DNA from: Acidobacteriota bacterium
Lineage (GTDB): Bacteria > Acidobacteriota > Vicinamibacteria > Vicinamibacterales > SCN-69-37
DNA length: 64,000 nt
NCBI GenBank assembly: GCA_947467605.1
Contig: CANIII010000001.1
Location: 231,120-295,119, forward strand
Reading direction: 5' to 3'
Below the pieces are notes generated by a model. That model had not been told where the DNA came from, did no database searches, and saw only the letters and a list, made by a program, of their open reading frames with translations. Position 1 is the first letter of the stretch, and each line of letters starts with the position of its first letter. Both the position numbers and the translations under genes were made by a program. Positions 8,633-16,639 of this stretch are shown here, in pieces.

Positions 8633-10222
8633 CTCCGCGACCTGCGTTGCACGATCGGGGTCCCTGGCCGCAATGTCGCAATACTCCAGCGCCTTCTCCC
8701 GGTTGTTCGCGCGGGCGTAGTTGATCGCGACGTTCAGCGCAGACGCACTGACCTGGCTGAGATCGTCCTTGATGGCCGCCTCGAAGCCGGCAATCTGCGC
8801 CGCGCGAAACTCCTCGTCGACGTTGTCCGCCTTCTTCATCTCATCGAGCTTCGAACGGTCGTAGGCCACGGCCGACTCGTAACACGTCATGGCGGACGTG
8901 AAAGCCGTCGCGGTGGCGGGCCAGGCCTGACGCTTGTACTTCACGAGCGCGAAAAACCAGTGCGCGATGCAATTGAGTTCGTTGATGCGCTTGGCGTCGG
9001 CCAGATCCTTCTCGGCGACGTCGAGGTCGTCCTGATCGTGCTCGATCTGGCCGGCGAGCGTCAGCGCGCGATCGTTGTAGAGAATCTGTTTCATGCGATC
9101 ACTGTCGGCGCGGGCTTCAACGAGCTTGCTGGTCTCGCGCAGATTCCACGCGCGCCAGTAGCGCGACTCGCCCTCTTCGACACCGACGGCGATCATGCCG
9201 GTGGCCTGCGTGATCGCGTCGGCGTACCGCTTCGCATACGACAGACACACGAGTCGGCCCAGTTGCGCCGATTCGTGAAGCGGTGCAATCGCCAGCGTAC
9301 GGTCGTAGTGGGTCAGCGCGTTGCGGCAGTCGCCGGAGGTCTGGTACAAGCTGCCAAGGGCAAACGTGACAGCCGGCGACGTGGGCCACTTCATCGATGC
9401 CGCAGTGAGCCATTTGCGGGCGTCGGCCATCTCCTTGCTGGTCGGCGACTGCGATCGCATGCGACCAGCCAAGACGCCGGCTTCGAGGAAGCGCTCATCG
9501 CCTTCGGCGAGGCCGGCAAGGACGACGCGGTCGTTGCGAAAACAATTCGCCCGCCGATACGTGAGCAGGTTGCCGGGCGGATCGGTGGACGCGTCGGGCA
9601 TCGTCATGAAGGTCGACGGTGCCCGCGGCGCGCCTGTCGGCGCTGGCGCCCCGGACACGGCGGCCGGTTGCCCACCGGCAGGTCGCTCGGGGCCAACGCC
9701 GAGTGACAGGCCGAACGCACAATCGAGACTCACCTGCAGGTATCGCCGAAAGAGCAGACTCTCGGCCCCGGTCCGCAGCGACTCCTGCCACGTGCGGTAC
9801 TGCTCGGCGGTCGGCCGCTTGATCGCCGACATCGTCCGGCGCGGAGTGCCGATGCTGTCGGGCAACATCGCAGCCGCCATGTCGAGGTAGCTCGTCGCGG
9901 AGTACGTCGGCGGCAACTCCGGCACCAAGACCTTCGCCGCGTCAAAACGCTTTGCCGGATCGAGCGCGAGTTCCTTCTCGCGCAGCCCCAGCAACACGGT
10001 GGTTTCAAAGAGCCGCGGCAGGATGGCCGGCCGGGCCTTGCCGACCGCCCAGGTCTGATAGATGTCACGCGCCTCGGTCAGGCAGTCGTAACAGCCCTCA
10101 GCGACGAGGGTGTCGGCCTTGGCGAGCTCAATCAGGCCGGGTTGGGCCTTCGGGGCGCTCGCGCACGCTCCCACCAAGACCACTGACACGAGCAGACACA
10201 CCCGGAGGCAGGTTCGGAGCAT
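8612..10222 (-). CDS. TPR-repeat lipoprotein
   Basis: The 536-residue protein starts with a lipoprotein signal peptide (CLRVCLLVSVVLVGAC, lipobox VGAC) and so should be anchored in the membrane facing the periplasm. The C-terminal half holds TPR-like helical pairs, for example ALGSLYQTSGDCRNALTHYDRTLAI, AQLGRLVCLSYAKRYADAI and ALNVAINYARANNREKALEYCD. TPR domains mediate protein-protein contacts; partners are unknown. A Pro/Ala-rich segment (about residues 175-205) separates the two halves. Confidence 0.85.
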   Translation of the reverse strand: MLRTCLRVCLLVSVVLVGACASAPKAQPGLIELAKADTLVAEGCYDCLTEARDIYQTWAVGKARPAILPRLFETTVLLGLREKELALDPAKRFDAAKVLVPELPPTYSATSYLDMAAAMLPDSIGTPRRTMSAIKRPTAEQYRTWQESLRTGAESLLFRRYLQVSLDCAFGLSLGVGPERPAGGQPAAVSGAPAPTGAPRAPSTFMTMPDASTDPPGNLLTYRRANCFRNDRVVLAGLAEGDERFLEAGVLAGRMRSQSPTSKEMADARKWLTAASMKWPTSPAVTFALGSLYQTSGDCRNALTHYDRTLAIAPLHESAQLGRLVCLSYAKRYADAITQATGMIAVGVEEGESRYWRAWNLRETSKLVEARADSDRMKQILYNDRALTLAGQIEHDQDDLDVAEKDLADAKRINELNCIAHWFFALVKYKRQAWPATATAFTSAMTCYESAVAYDRSKLDEMKKADNVDEEFRAAQIAGFEAAIKDDLSQVSASALNVAINYARANNREKALEYCDIAARDPDRATQVAELRALIK

Positions 10223-10244
10223 GGAGCATTTGACACCGAAAGGC

Positions 10245-10451
10245 CTACTTCGGTTCGATGCTCAGCGCTCCGGAAGGACACTTGGCGACCTGCGCCTTGA
10301 TCGTCTCCGAGTCCGAGTGCTGCAGCTCGATCCACGGCTTCCGTGTGGGATCGAATACGGGGCGCAGACCACGGGCGCAGACACCGGAGTGCGTGCAGAT
10401 GTCCGGCGTCCAGACGACCGTGATCTCGCCGTTTGTGTAGTGCTTGATCAT
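10245..10451 (-). CDS. Small divergent 4Fe-4S mono-cluster protein (Fer4_19 type)
   Basis: The 68-residue protein matches the divergent single-cluster ferredoxin-like family: CTHSGVCARGL then PWIEL, then VAKCPSGALS. Cysteines 19, 25 and 59 plus the nearby histidine are the likely cluster ligands. The same module type occurs in the middle of the CDGSH protein at 44186-44896. It lies 43 bases downstream of the trans-sulfuration gene on the same strand and may be a distal member of that operon. Redox partner unknown. Confidence 0.85.
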   Translation of the reverse strand: MIKHYTNGEITVVWTPDICTHSGVCARGLRPVFDPTRKPWIELQHSDSETIKAQVAKCPSGALSIEPK

Positions 10452-10494
10452 GGGAGAACTCTACAACCAAGAGTCTGCGAAAGCGGCAAGCGTG

Positions 10495-11682
10495 TCAGGC
10501 CTGAACGAGTTCTTTCTCTCGCACGCCCGCCTTCGCACCGAGTGCGTCAAGCCCCTCGATGAGGTCGCTGATGAGATCCTTCGTCGCTTCGATCCCTGGC
10601 GAAAGGCGGATCAGCGTGTCTGAGAGACCGAGCGCGTGACGCGTCTCGGCGGGAATCGACGCGTGCGTCATCTTGCACGGCAAACACACGAGCGCGCGGA
10701 CACCACCGAGGCTTTCGCCGAGCGCAAAGTACTGACGCGACGAGACGTACTGCGACGCTTCTTCGACCGTGCCGTCGAGTTCAAACGACACCATGCCGCC
10801 GAACCCGGTCATCTGCGCCTTCGCAATGGCATGACCGGGATGTGAGTCGAGCCCGGGAAAGTACACGCGCTTGACGCGCGGATGCTGTTCAAGCGCTTCA
10901 GCAATCTTCTGCGCGTTGACCGCGTGACGCTCCATGCGCAGTTCGAGCGTCTTGAGACCACGCAGTGTGAGCCAGCAATCAAACGCACTGGGCACGCCGC
11001 CGAGCGCATTCTGCAGAAAGCCGACCGGCTCGAACACCGCCGCATCACGCGCGATCACCGCGCCCTGAATCAGGTCCGAGTGCCCGGCCAGATACTTCGT
11101 GACGCTGTGCAATACGAGGTCCGCACCGAGATCAAACGGCTGCTGGAAGTACGGCGTGGCAAACGTGTTGTCGACCACCACGAGCGCGCCCTTCGCGTGC
11201 GCGATCTTGGAGATGGCCTTGATGTCATACACCAGCAGGCGCGGATTGGTCGGCGACTCGAGCCACACCAGTTTTGTTTGGTGAGTGATGACGCGACTCA
11301 CCGCTTCAAGGTCAGCAAAGTCCACATCAGAGACCTTGCAACCGATCGGCTCGAACACCTTATGCAGCATGCGGAACGTGCCGCCGTAGACGTCCTGCGG
11401 CACAACAATCTCGGTGCCGGGCGTGAGATACGCCTGCAGAATCGCATGCTCGGCCGCGAGCCCTGATCCGAACACCGCGCAATGCGACGCGCCTTCGAGC
11501 TCAGCGAGCACGCCCTCGAGCCGCTTGCGCGTCGGGTTGTTGGTGCGCGAGTAGTCGAAGCCCTTGTTTTCGCCCGGCCCCTCCTGCTGATACGTGGTCG
11601 TCTGATAAATCGGCGAGACGACCGATCCGGTAACCGGGTCCGGCGGCTGATTGAAGTGAATGGTCTTGGTCGAGAATTCCAT
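10495..11682 (-). CDS. PLP-dependent trans-sulfuration enzyme (cystathionine gamma-synthase/lyase family)
   Basis: The 395-residue protein is a fold-type I PLP enzyme of Cys/Met metabolism. Landmarks are YSRTNNPTRKRLEGVLAELE, the cofactor loop FGSGLAAEHAI, LVWLESPTNP, VVVDNTFATPYFQ and the Schiff-base lysine in HSVTKYLAGHSD. It follows homoserine dehydrogenase and aspartate kinase in an operon headed by a SAM riboswitch, which favours a role in methionine synthesis (cystathionine gamma-synthase, MetB-like, or a homocysteine-forming lyase). Sequence alone does not separate MetB from MetC or a gamma-lyase. Confidence 0.93.
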   Translation of the reverse strand: MEFSTKTIHFNQPPDPVTGSVVSPIYQTTTYQQEGPGENKGFDYSRTNNPTRKRLEGVLAELEGASHCAVFGSGLAAEHAILQAYLTPGTEIVVPQDVYGGTFRMLHKVFEPIGCKVSDVDFADLEAVSRVITHQTKLVWLESPTNPRLLVYDIKAISKIAHAKGALVVVDNTFATPYFQQPFDLGADLVLHSVTKYLAGHSDLIQGAVIARDAAVFEPVGFLQNALGGVPSAFDCWLTLRGLKTLELRMERHAVNAQKIAEALEQHPRVKRVYFPGLDSHPGHAIAKAQMTGFGGMVSFELDGTVEEASQYVSSRQYFALGESLGGVRALVCLPCKMTHASIPAETRHALGLSDTLIRLSPGIEATKDLISDLIEGLDALGAKAGVREKELVQA

Positions 11683-11709
11683 GGCGATGGCTCCTGATCT
11701 GCTTCGCAG

Positions 11710-12528
11710 TTAGTGAGAAACGAGAGTGCCTTGGCTGGTCAGGCTGCGGATGACCAGCGGCAATCGCGCCCGCGCGGCCGCCGCGATCGCATGGCGCTGC
11801 ACCAGCGGACAGCCGTCATCAGCCATCTGCAACGCGTCTTTATAGGTGATCGTCGGAATCAGCTTGGCGTCGGCGTGAGTATTGGGATCGTCCGTGAAGT
11901 AGCCATCGACGTCCTTGACGAGTTCACAGCGTGTTGCGCCGAGCGAGGCCGCGAGCAACACGGCGGACCAGTCGGATCCGCCGCGGCCGAGTGTGACCAC
12001 GCGATGATTCTCGACGGCGAGAAAGCCAGGCACCACCACGACGCGATGCTGTGACAGCGCGGCCCGCATGCTGAGCGGGTTGAATGAGAGGCGTTCGTCG
12101 CCGGGCAGCACCTTCAACCCGATCTCATGTACCGACACGCCCGTCACACTGGCGCCAAGCGCGCGCAGCCGGAGCGACAAGAGCGCGACAGAACGCGTCT
12201 CGCCCGTGGACCAGAGCAGATCGAGCAACGCCGGATCTGGTGCGGCGTCAATCGCCGCCGCCTCCTGATGGAGCTCGTCGGTGTGACCGTACTCCGCAGA
12301 CACGACAACGACGAGTCGCTCGTCCGTGTCAACCAGTCGCGATGCCACGAATGACGCGGCGGTCGCATAGCCGTCAGCACCGGTCAGCACGGAGCCGCCA
12401 ATCTTGACCACAGTGACCTCGGGAGTCGTTTCGCCTCGATTCCGGAAACTGCGGTTTCCGGGAAACTGCGGTTTCCCTTCAAGAGGCGAAACGACTCCCG
12501 AGGTCGTTTCTGGTGCGGCGGCACTCAT
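11710..12528 (-). CDS. ACT-less aspartate kinase (amino-acid kinase family)
   Basis: The 272-residue protein has the kinase fold only: TVVKIGGSVLTGADGYATA near the N-terminus (phosphate-binding Lys), VVVVSAEYGHTDELHQEA, STGETRSVALLSLRLRALG, and the strongly diagnostic LGRGGSDWSAVLLAASLGA, ending a few strands later. Typical aspartate kinases exceed 400 residues because two C-terminal ACT domains bind Lys or Thr; these are absent, with a clean stop. The start at 12528 overlaps the homoserine dehydrogenase stop (ATGA); the frame is open further 5' but only as antisense of that gene. Residues 10-33 are encoded by a palindromic element. It should phosphorylate aspartate for the Met/Thr branch. 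Confidence 0.88.
   Translation of the reverse strand: MSAAAPETTSGVVSPLEGKPQFPGNRSFRNRGETTPEVTVVKIGGSVLTGADGYATAASFVASRLVDTDERLVVVVSAEYGHTDELHQEAAAIDAAPDPALLDLLWSTGETRSVALLSLRLRALGASVTGVSVHEIGLKVLPGDERLSFNPLSMRAALSQHRVVVVPGFLAVENHRVVTLGRGGSDWSAVLLAASLGATRCELVKDVDGYFTDDPNTHADAKLIPTITYKDALQMADDGCPLVQRHAIAAAARARLPLVIRSLTSQGTLVSH
12415..12505. repeat. 91-bp palindromic element inside the aspartate kinase 5' coding region
   Basis: Two perfect 23-bp inverted arms (12415-12437 and 12483-12505) enclose a 45-base spacer that itself holds two adjacent small hairpins, GGAAAC-TGCG-GTTTCC and GGGAAAC-TGCG-GTTTCCC. The outer arms contain a nested GTCGTTTC/GAAACGAC motif. The element is read in frame as about 30 residues just before the first beta strand of the kinase. 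It looks like a MITE/REP-type insertion or a strong mRNA hairpin. Confidence 0.85.
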
Positions 12529-13814
12529 CGTGACGCCTCGAGCACCGGCAACAGCGTCACGGTCGCACCGATCGAAGTGAGGGCCTCTGCCGTCTCGGTG
12601 GCCACGCGCCACGAGGCTGTCGCCGTGATGGCGGCGATGCCGAAGCCGTTGCTCTCCACATGGAGTGCCGTCAGGCCGCGGCTCGCCAGAAACTCGGCGA
12701 CCTGGTCGGGCGCGAACGTGGCGCCGCTCAAGCGAATGAACCACTGCGACGCGGGCGCCGACGAGAGATCGAGCGTCTGTCGATCCGCGCGACGCGAGTC
12801 GGCGCCGATGCTGAAAGTATCGGTTTCCTTCGCAGTCAGGGCTTCGACGATGTCGTCGAGGATGGTGGCGGAGGTAACAGCCGGCCCGGCGCCCGGACCA
12901 GCGAAGAGCACCGGGGCGTCGGTGCCCCACTGCAGATGCAGCGCATTCGTCACGCCGTGAAACTGCGCGAAGATGTGGGTCGACGGCACGAACGCCGGAC
13001 CCACCCAGCTGCCGGGCCGACCCGCATCGAGCGACGCGTGGGCAATCGGCTTGATGGTGCCGCCGAGCGCGCGTGCGGCCGTGAGGTCATTCGCCGAGAG
13101 CGTGTCGATACCGCGTCGGCACAGCTGTTCCACGCGGACGGATGAGGCGCCGCAGAGGTGCAACAGGATGGTCAACTTCTCTGCCGCGTCGCGTCCGCTG
13201 ACATCAGCCGAGCTATCGGGTTCCGCGTAGCCGTTGGCTTGTGCGCTTCGCAGCACATCCGCGAAGTCGGCACCGCGCTCAATGCCGGTCGTGATGAAGT
13301 GCGACGTGCCGTTGAGAATGCCTGTGAGAGCGCTGACACCGGAGAGCACCGGCCGCCGAGCGAACGCGCCGACAAACGGCACACCGGCCACCACTGCCGC
13401 TTCAAAGAGCAGCGGCGTGCGCGTGCGGTGCGCCAGTTCGCGCAGTTCGGGACCGTGCGCGGCGATGAGTGTCTTGTTGGCGGTGACGACGGGCACGCCG
13501 CGTTCAAGCGCGCGGATTACCAACGTGCGAGCGGGCTCCACGCCCCCAAGCACTTCGACGACGACATCCGCCTCGTCGATGACGCGCGCGGGGTCCGTGC
13601 AGAGCGGTGCGCCCACATCGGCGCGGACGCGATTCGTGTCGCGCACCAGGGCACCGATGCAGTCGAGATTGAGGTGTGGATGTTCGGTGATCGCCGCAAC
13701 GACCGCCCGACCGATGGTGCCGCAGCCGAGCAGACCGACGCGTGCCCGACGGACACCGGATGCGGTGCGGCCGGCAACAGATAAAGATGGCGATACTTCC
13801 AGAATGGCGCTCAC
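12525..13814 (-). CDS. hom: Homoserine dehydrogenase
   Basis: The 429-residue enzyme reduces aspartate semialdehyde to homoserine with NAD(P)H. The Rossmann motif GLLGCGTIGRAVV, VVVEVLGGVEPA, the TANK motif, LTGILNGTSHFIT and the catalytic DVSGRDAAEKL are all present. The last 70 or so residues (QWFIRLSGATFAPDQVAEF onward) look like a C-terminal ACT domain. Translation starts at GTG 13814, immediately after the SAM riboswitch, with the ribosome-binding GGGGAG inside the aptamer's 3' strand. Next in the operon is the overlapping aspartate kinase. Confidence 0.95.
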   Translation of the reverse strand: MSAILEVSPSLSVAGRTASGVRRARVGLLGCGTIGRAVVAAITEHPHLNLDCIGALVRDTNRVRADVGAPLCTDPARVIDEADVVVEVLGGVEPARTLVIRALERGVPVVTANKTLIAAHGPELRELAHRTRTPLLFEAAVVAGVPFVGAFARRPVLSGVSALTGILNGTSHFITTGIERGADFADVLRSAQANGYAEPDSSADVSGRDAAEKLTILLHLCGASSVRVEQLCRRGIDTLSANDLTAARALGGTIKPIAHASLDAGRPGSWVGPAFVPSTHIFAQFHGVTNALHLQWGTDAPVLFAGPGAGPAVTSATILDDIVEALTAKETDTFSIGADSRRADRQTLDLSSAPASQWFIRLSGATFAPDQVAEFLASRGLTALHVESNGFGIAAITATASWRVATETAEALTSIGATVTLLPVLEASR

Positions 13815-13819
13815 GGCGT

Positions 13820-13920
13820 GCTTATCTCCCCGTCGATCGGGCAGGAATTAGCACCTGGGCGTTATGCGCCTGGTTGCTGTGGCGTCGTCGGGCCTGGCCC
13901 CTCAACCACTCGTGATAAGT
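13820..13920 (-). promoter_or_regulatory. SAM-I (S-box) riboswitch
   Basis: Read on the minus strand, the leader has the S-box landmarks in order: CTTATC opening P1, GAGTGGTTGAGGG, GGCCC, CAGCAACC, a P3 hairpin, AGGTGCTAATTCCTGC, and GGGGAGATAAG closing P1. The P1 3' strand ends six bases before the GTG start of homoserine dehydrogenase and contains the only plausible ribosome-binding site. SAM binding would therefore block translation directly by pairing the site, with no separate terminator visible. This ties the operon to methionine synthesis. Confidence 0.95.
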
Positions 13921-13947
13921 GCCGCGGTGTGCTGCGGAACGAAGATC

Positions 13948-13983
13948 AAGATATGGCAGGTAGCAACGTATGTCAATACGTTG
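13948..13983 (-). promoter_or_regulatory. Sigma-70-type promoter with a palindrome over the -35 box
   Basis: A perfect -35 TTGACA (13971-13976, minus strand) is spaced 17 bases from TATCTT (13948-13953). Transcription would start about 20 bases before the riboswitch P1 stem. The -35 box is the exact centre of an inverted repeat with 7-bp arms, CAACGTA (13964-13970) and TACGTTG (13977-13983), a plausible repressor site. The promoter overlaps the last codons of the upstream gene (stop at 13973-13975). Confidence 0.85.
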
Positions 13984-15148
13984 ATTTAAGTATTAGGAAT
14001 ACATGGGCCGAGAAGGGATGGCCGTAGCTGGCAAGGAGGTTGGCGGGGGTGCGGTACACCGTGACGTCGCCGCCGAGGCCGAGGGTCTGCCGACCCCAGG
14101 CAGTGAGGCGCCGCTGATAGCCCACCGTGAGGGCACCAACGCGTGAGAGCGGATGCGCGTGGGCAAAGCCCGCCGGATCGTAGCCGCCGGCTTCGAGGAA
14201 GTCTTTGTCGACCAGTTCCGCACGCGTGTAGACGAGGTCCCTCGGGCGCACGCGCCAGGCCGCGTCCACGAGCAGCGCATATTCATTCAGACCGTCGCCA
14301 CCGAGTGACGGGTGCTGATTCATGCCGACTGCGAATGTGAACGAGAAGGGTTTCCAGCTGGTGGCGCCGTTGTATTCCACTGACGCCGTGTAGCGGTTCA
14401 GATCAGACACCTCGGTCGGTTCCGGTTGTTTGAGATGGCCACCAGACAGTTGTGCGGCCCAGGGCCCGCGACGCCACCAGACGCGACCGGCGTAGCTGTC
14501 GAGCGCGCCCATCTCGATGTCGAGCCGGTTTTCGTCGGGCTCGCGTCCATGGAACACCGAGCTCTCGAACGTGAGGCCGCCGAACGTGAGACCACCGGCG
14601 ACGACGCCATGTGTGATGTGGGTGGAATCGAGCGTGTGGTGCGCAAGCGGTGCGGTGGGATTCGCTTCGGATGAGACGCGGTGCATGAACGCCGTCGGAC
14701 CGAGCGTGGCCTCACCGACGACCGAACCGGTCACTGACCACATCGCCTTCGTGCCGGCCGCGCCACTGAGCGTGGCGCCAAGGCCCATGAAGAGGTCATG
14801 CGGATGTTGATAGTCGCGCAGGGGACGCCGATCGAAGGTTTCGCCGGTCTGGAACACCTCGGCCGAGCCGAGCTCACGCAGCGTGAACGGCTCGAGGCTG
14901 AACATGCTGTGGAGCGACAGCGACGCCTTCCCCACACGATGACTGCCCATCACCATGAGAAAGTTCTGCGACTCGATCTGGTACGTGTCGGAGTATTTGC
15001 GCGCCTGCAGATTCAGATTGAGCGAAGCCTGCGCGTCCAGCATCCACTTCCACCCTTGCGTGGGCGCGGCCATCGCGGCGTGATCGTGCTGCGCCTCAGC
15101 GACGGCCGGCGCACACACCAGGAGCGCGCTCAACCACAGCGCGCGCAT
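13973..15148 (-). CDS. Secreted, probable outer-membrane beta-barrel protein of unknown function
   Basis: The 391-residue protein starts at ATG 15148, which overlaps the preceding stop by one base (TGATG); an in-frame start 8 codons earlier is less likely. Residues 1-20 (MRALWLSALLVCAPAVAEAQ) are a signal peptide, followed by a HDHAAM stretch that could bind metal. The rest has alternating aromatic/polar strands (SLSLHSMFSLEPFTL, LTVGYQRRLTAWGRQTLGL) and ends in FLILKSTY, consistent with a beta-barrel. No family name can be given. Its 3' end contains the promoter of the SAM-riboswitch operon. Confidence 0.75.
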   Translation of the reverse strand: MRALWLSALLVCAPAVAEAQHDHAAMAAPTQGWKWMLDAQASLNLNLQARKYSDTYQIESQNFLMVMGSHRVGKASLSLHSMFSLEPFTLRELGSAEVFQTGETFDRRPLRDYQHPHDLFMGLGATLSGAAGTKAMWSVTGSVVGEATLGPTAFMHRVSSEANPTAPLAHHTLDSTHITHGVVAGGLTFGGLTFESSVFHGREPDENRLDIEMGALDSYAGRVWWRRGPWAAQLSGGHLKQPEPTEVSDLNRYTASVEYNGATSWKPFSFTFAVGMNQHPSLGGDGLNEYALLVDAAWRVRPRDLVYTRAELVDKDFLEAGGYDPAGFAHAHPLSRVGALTVGYQRRLTAWGRQTLGLGGDVTVYRTPANLLASYGHPFSAHVFLILKSTY

Positions 15149-15666
15149 CAGCGCCGTGCCGCTTGACGCCACTGCTCAGCAGTTTCGTCCGAGATAATGT
15201 CGCGGCCTTCGACGCGGCAGATGTCATCGAGACACTTGGCCAGCGCATGGGCGTCCTTCTTCAGACCGAGCAAGCGGAGACTCCTCAGGATGCGCGTGAG
15301 GCGCATGTGGTTGTGATTGTTGGGCCAGATCCAGACGCCGCGCCGATCGGGAAACGTGATGGCGCGAATGACGACCAGCTTGTCATCGGGCAGGACGAGG
15401 CGCTCAAGACCATAGAAGCGCAGCATTACGGCCAGCGACTTCTGCACGCGGTCTTTCAGTACGTCGTCCCACGCGAAGGCGCGTTGCGTCTCTTCCGTCA
15501 GGACGGGTGCATCGGGATCGCTGGCGCTCTCGGTGTCGAGCGGAAACACCCACTGAATGTAGTCGTGCGCGTCTTCAAGCTGGTCAAAGCTCCAGCCCCA
15601 CACGTCAACAAGGCGCAATCCGCTCGGCAGCGACGCGCCTCGGTAGAACTCCAGAATTGCATCCAT
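15148..15666 (-). CDS. Opioid-growth-factor-receptor (OGFr) conserved-region protein
   Basis: The 172-residue protein matches the OGFr_N domain along its length: ILEFYRGASLPSGLRLVDVW, DAHDYIQWVFPL, DPDAPVLTEETQRAF, LAVMLRFYGLE, WPNNHNHMRLTRILRSLRLL. In bacteria this family has no established biochemical role; the name comes from the animal homologue. It overlaps the downstream beta-barrel gene by one base and lies 4 bases after the secreted protein encoded upstream, so all three probably form one transcript. Confidence 0.88.
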   Translation of the reverse strand: MDAILEFYRGASLPSGLRLVDVWGWSFDQLEDAHDYIQWVFPLDTESASDPDAPVLTEETQRAFAWDDVLKDRVQKSLAVMLRFYGLERLVLPDDKLVVIRAITFPDRRGVWIWPNNHNHMRLTRILRSLRLLGLKKDAHALAKCLDDICRVEGRDIISDETAEQWRQAARR

Positions 15667-15670
15667 CGGA

Positions 15671-16354
15671 TTAGTCCATCCGATCGTACACCCGTTGCAA
15701 GTTGCCGCGCAGCTGGCCCGTCCTCGGATTGCTGCCCTCTTCGGTCCTGAATGTCACGAGCAACTGACGCCCGGTCGGCGACAACTCGAAGACCTCGTAC
15801 AACTTCACCTGTGACCCCGCATCGAGTTCGATCGTCAGCGCAGACCCGTTCCAGTAGGTCTTGCTGTCCAGAATCGCGGTGCCGAGATCGAGTTTGTCTT
15901 TCTTGTTGTTGATCGTGACGATCCGCTCGCTGTCGTCTTCGTCGACGAACTTGGCCGTCCCGGCCGATGCCGTGATTACGAGCTTCGATGGACGAACGTT
16001 GAGTTCGCGATACAAGGCGCGCACCCGCAATTCCTGTTGTTGGGCCTGGCTGACGCCACCGGTCACGCCGCGTCCCCCACCAGGGCGCCCGCCGCCACCC
16101 GTACCACCACCACCGCGCGCGCCCCCGCCACGCGACGGCACCGCACCGGCAGTTGGCGACGAACCGGCGCGCGGCAACGGCGACAGCTCTTCGTTGAGCT
16201 TCCACGTCCCGCTCATCCGAGACGCCGCTTCCGCCGGCGTGAACGGCCGAGCCGCCCCCAACACGACGGGCGCCTGAGGATCTTGCTGCGCCATCAACGG
16301 CACCGCGGTCACCAACACCACCATTGAAATGAGCGCCAATTTACGCATGCGCAA
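15671..16354 (-). CDS. Secreted hypothetical protein with Gly/Arg-rich linker
   Basis: The 227-residue protein begins with a signal peptide (RKLALISMVVLVTAVPLMAQ); the start could be the ATG two codons later. A SGTWKLNEELS motif near residue 48 resembles the first strand of lipocalin-like beta barrels. It is followed by a glycine/arginine-rich segment (about residues 73-97) and then a beta-rich C-terminal half. No defined family is recognised. It is the first gene of the likely three-gene unit running to 13973. Confidence 0.7.
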   Translation of the reverse strand: MRMRKLALISMVVLVTAVPLMAQQDPQAPVVLGAARPFTPAEAASRMSGTWKLNEELSPLPRAGSSPTAGAVPSRGGGARGGGGTGGGGRPGGGRGVTGGVSQAQQQELRVRALYRELNVRPSKLVITASAGTAKFVDEDDSERIVTINNKKDKLDLGTAILDSKTYWNGSALTIELDAGSQVKLYEVFELSPTGRQLLVTFRTEEGSNPRTGQLRGNLQRVYDRMD

Positions 16355-16408
16355 ATCCTACTCCCCCGAACCCCCATGCGCAGAACGAACCCGCGTTAGT
16401 ATCTGTCT

Positions 16409-16639
16409 GTGCTCTCCCGCTATTTCGTCATCGCGTTGTCCTTGGGTCTCGCCGTCGTTCGCGCCCGCTCGCATGCGTGGCCTGAAGCGATTGGCCTGGC
16501 GACACTCGGCGTCGGGCTGATCTGTTTGCGCCTGGCCGACACGAAACAGCAACCGATTTTGAAGCAGGTCGCGTGGGTCTTCTTTGCCGTCACCCTGATG
16601 GCCGTCGGCATCGTGTTGCAGCGCAACTTCCTGCATTGA
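16409..16639 (+). CDS. Small membrane protein
   Basis: The 76-residue frame starts at GTG 16409 and encodes two to three hydrophobic segments (YFVIALSLGLAVV, AIGLATLGVGLICLRL, VAWVFFAVTLMAVGIVL). Its stop overlaps the TTG start of the pseudouridine synthase (TTGA), so the pair is probably co-translated. No family recognised. Confidence 0.65.
   Translation: MLSRYFVIALSLGLAVVRARSHAWPEAIGLATLGVGLICLRLADTKQQPILKQVAWVFFAVTLMAVGIVLQRNFLH

Noticed and set aside
12529..12930. 134-codon 5' extension of the aspartate kinase
   Set aside because: It is out-of-frame homoserine dehydrogenase sequence; the ATGA overlap at 12528 gives the start.
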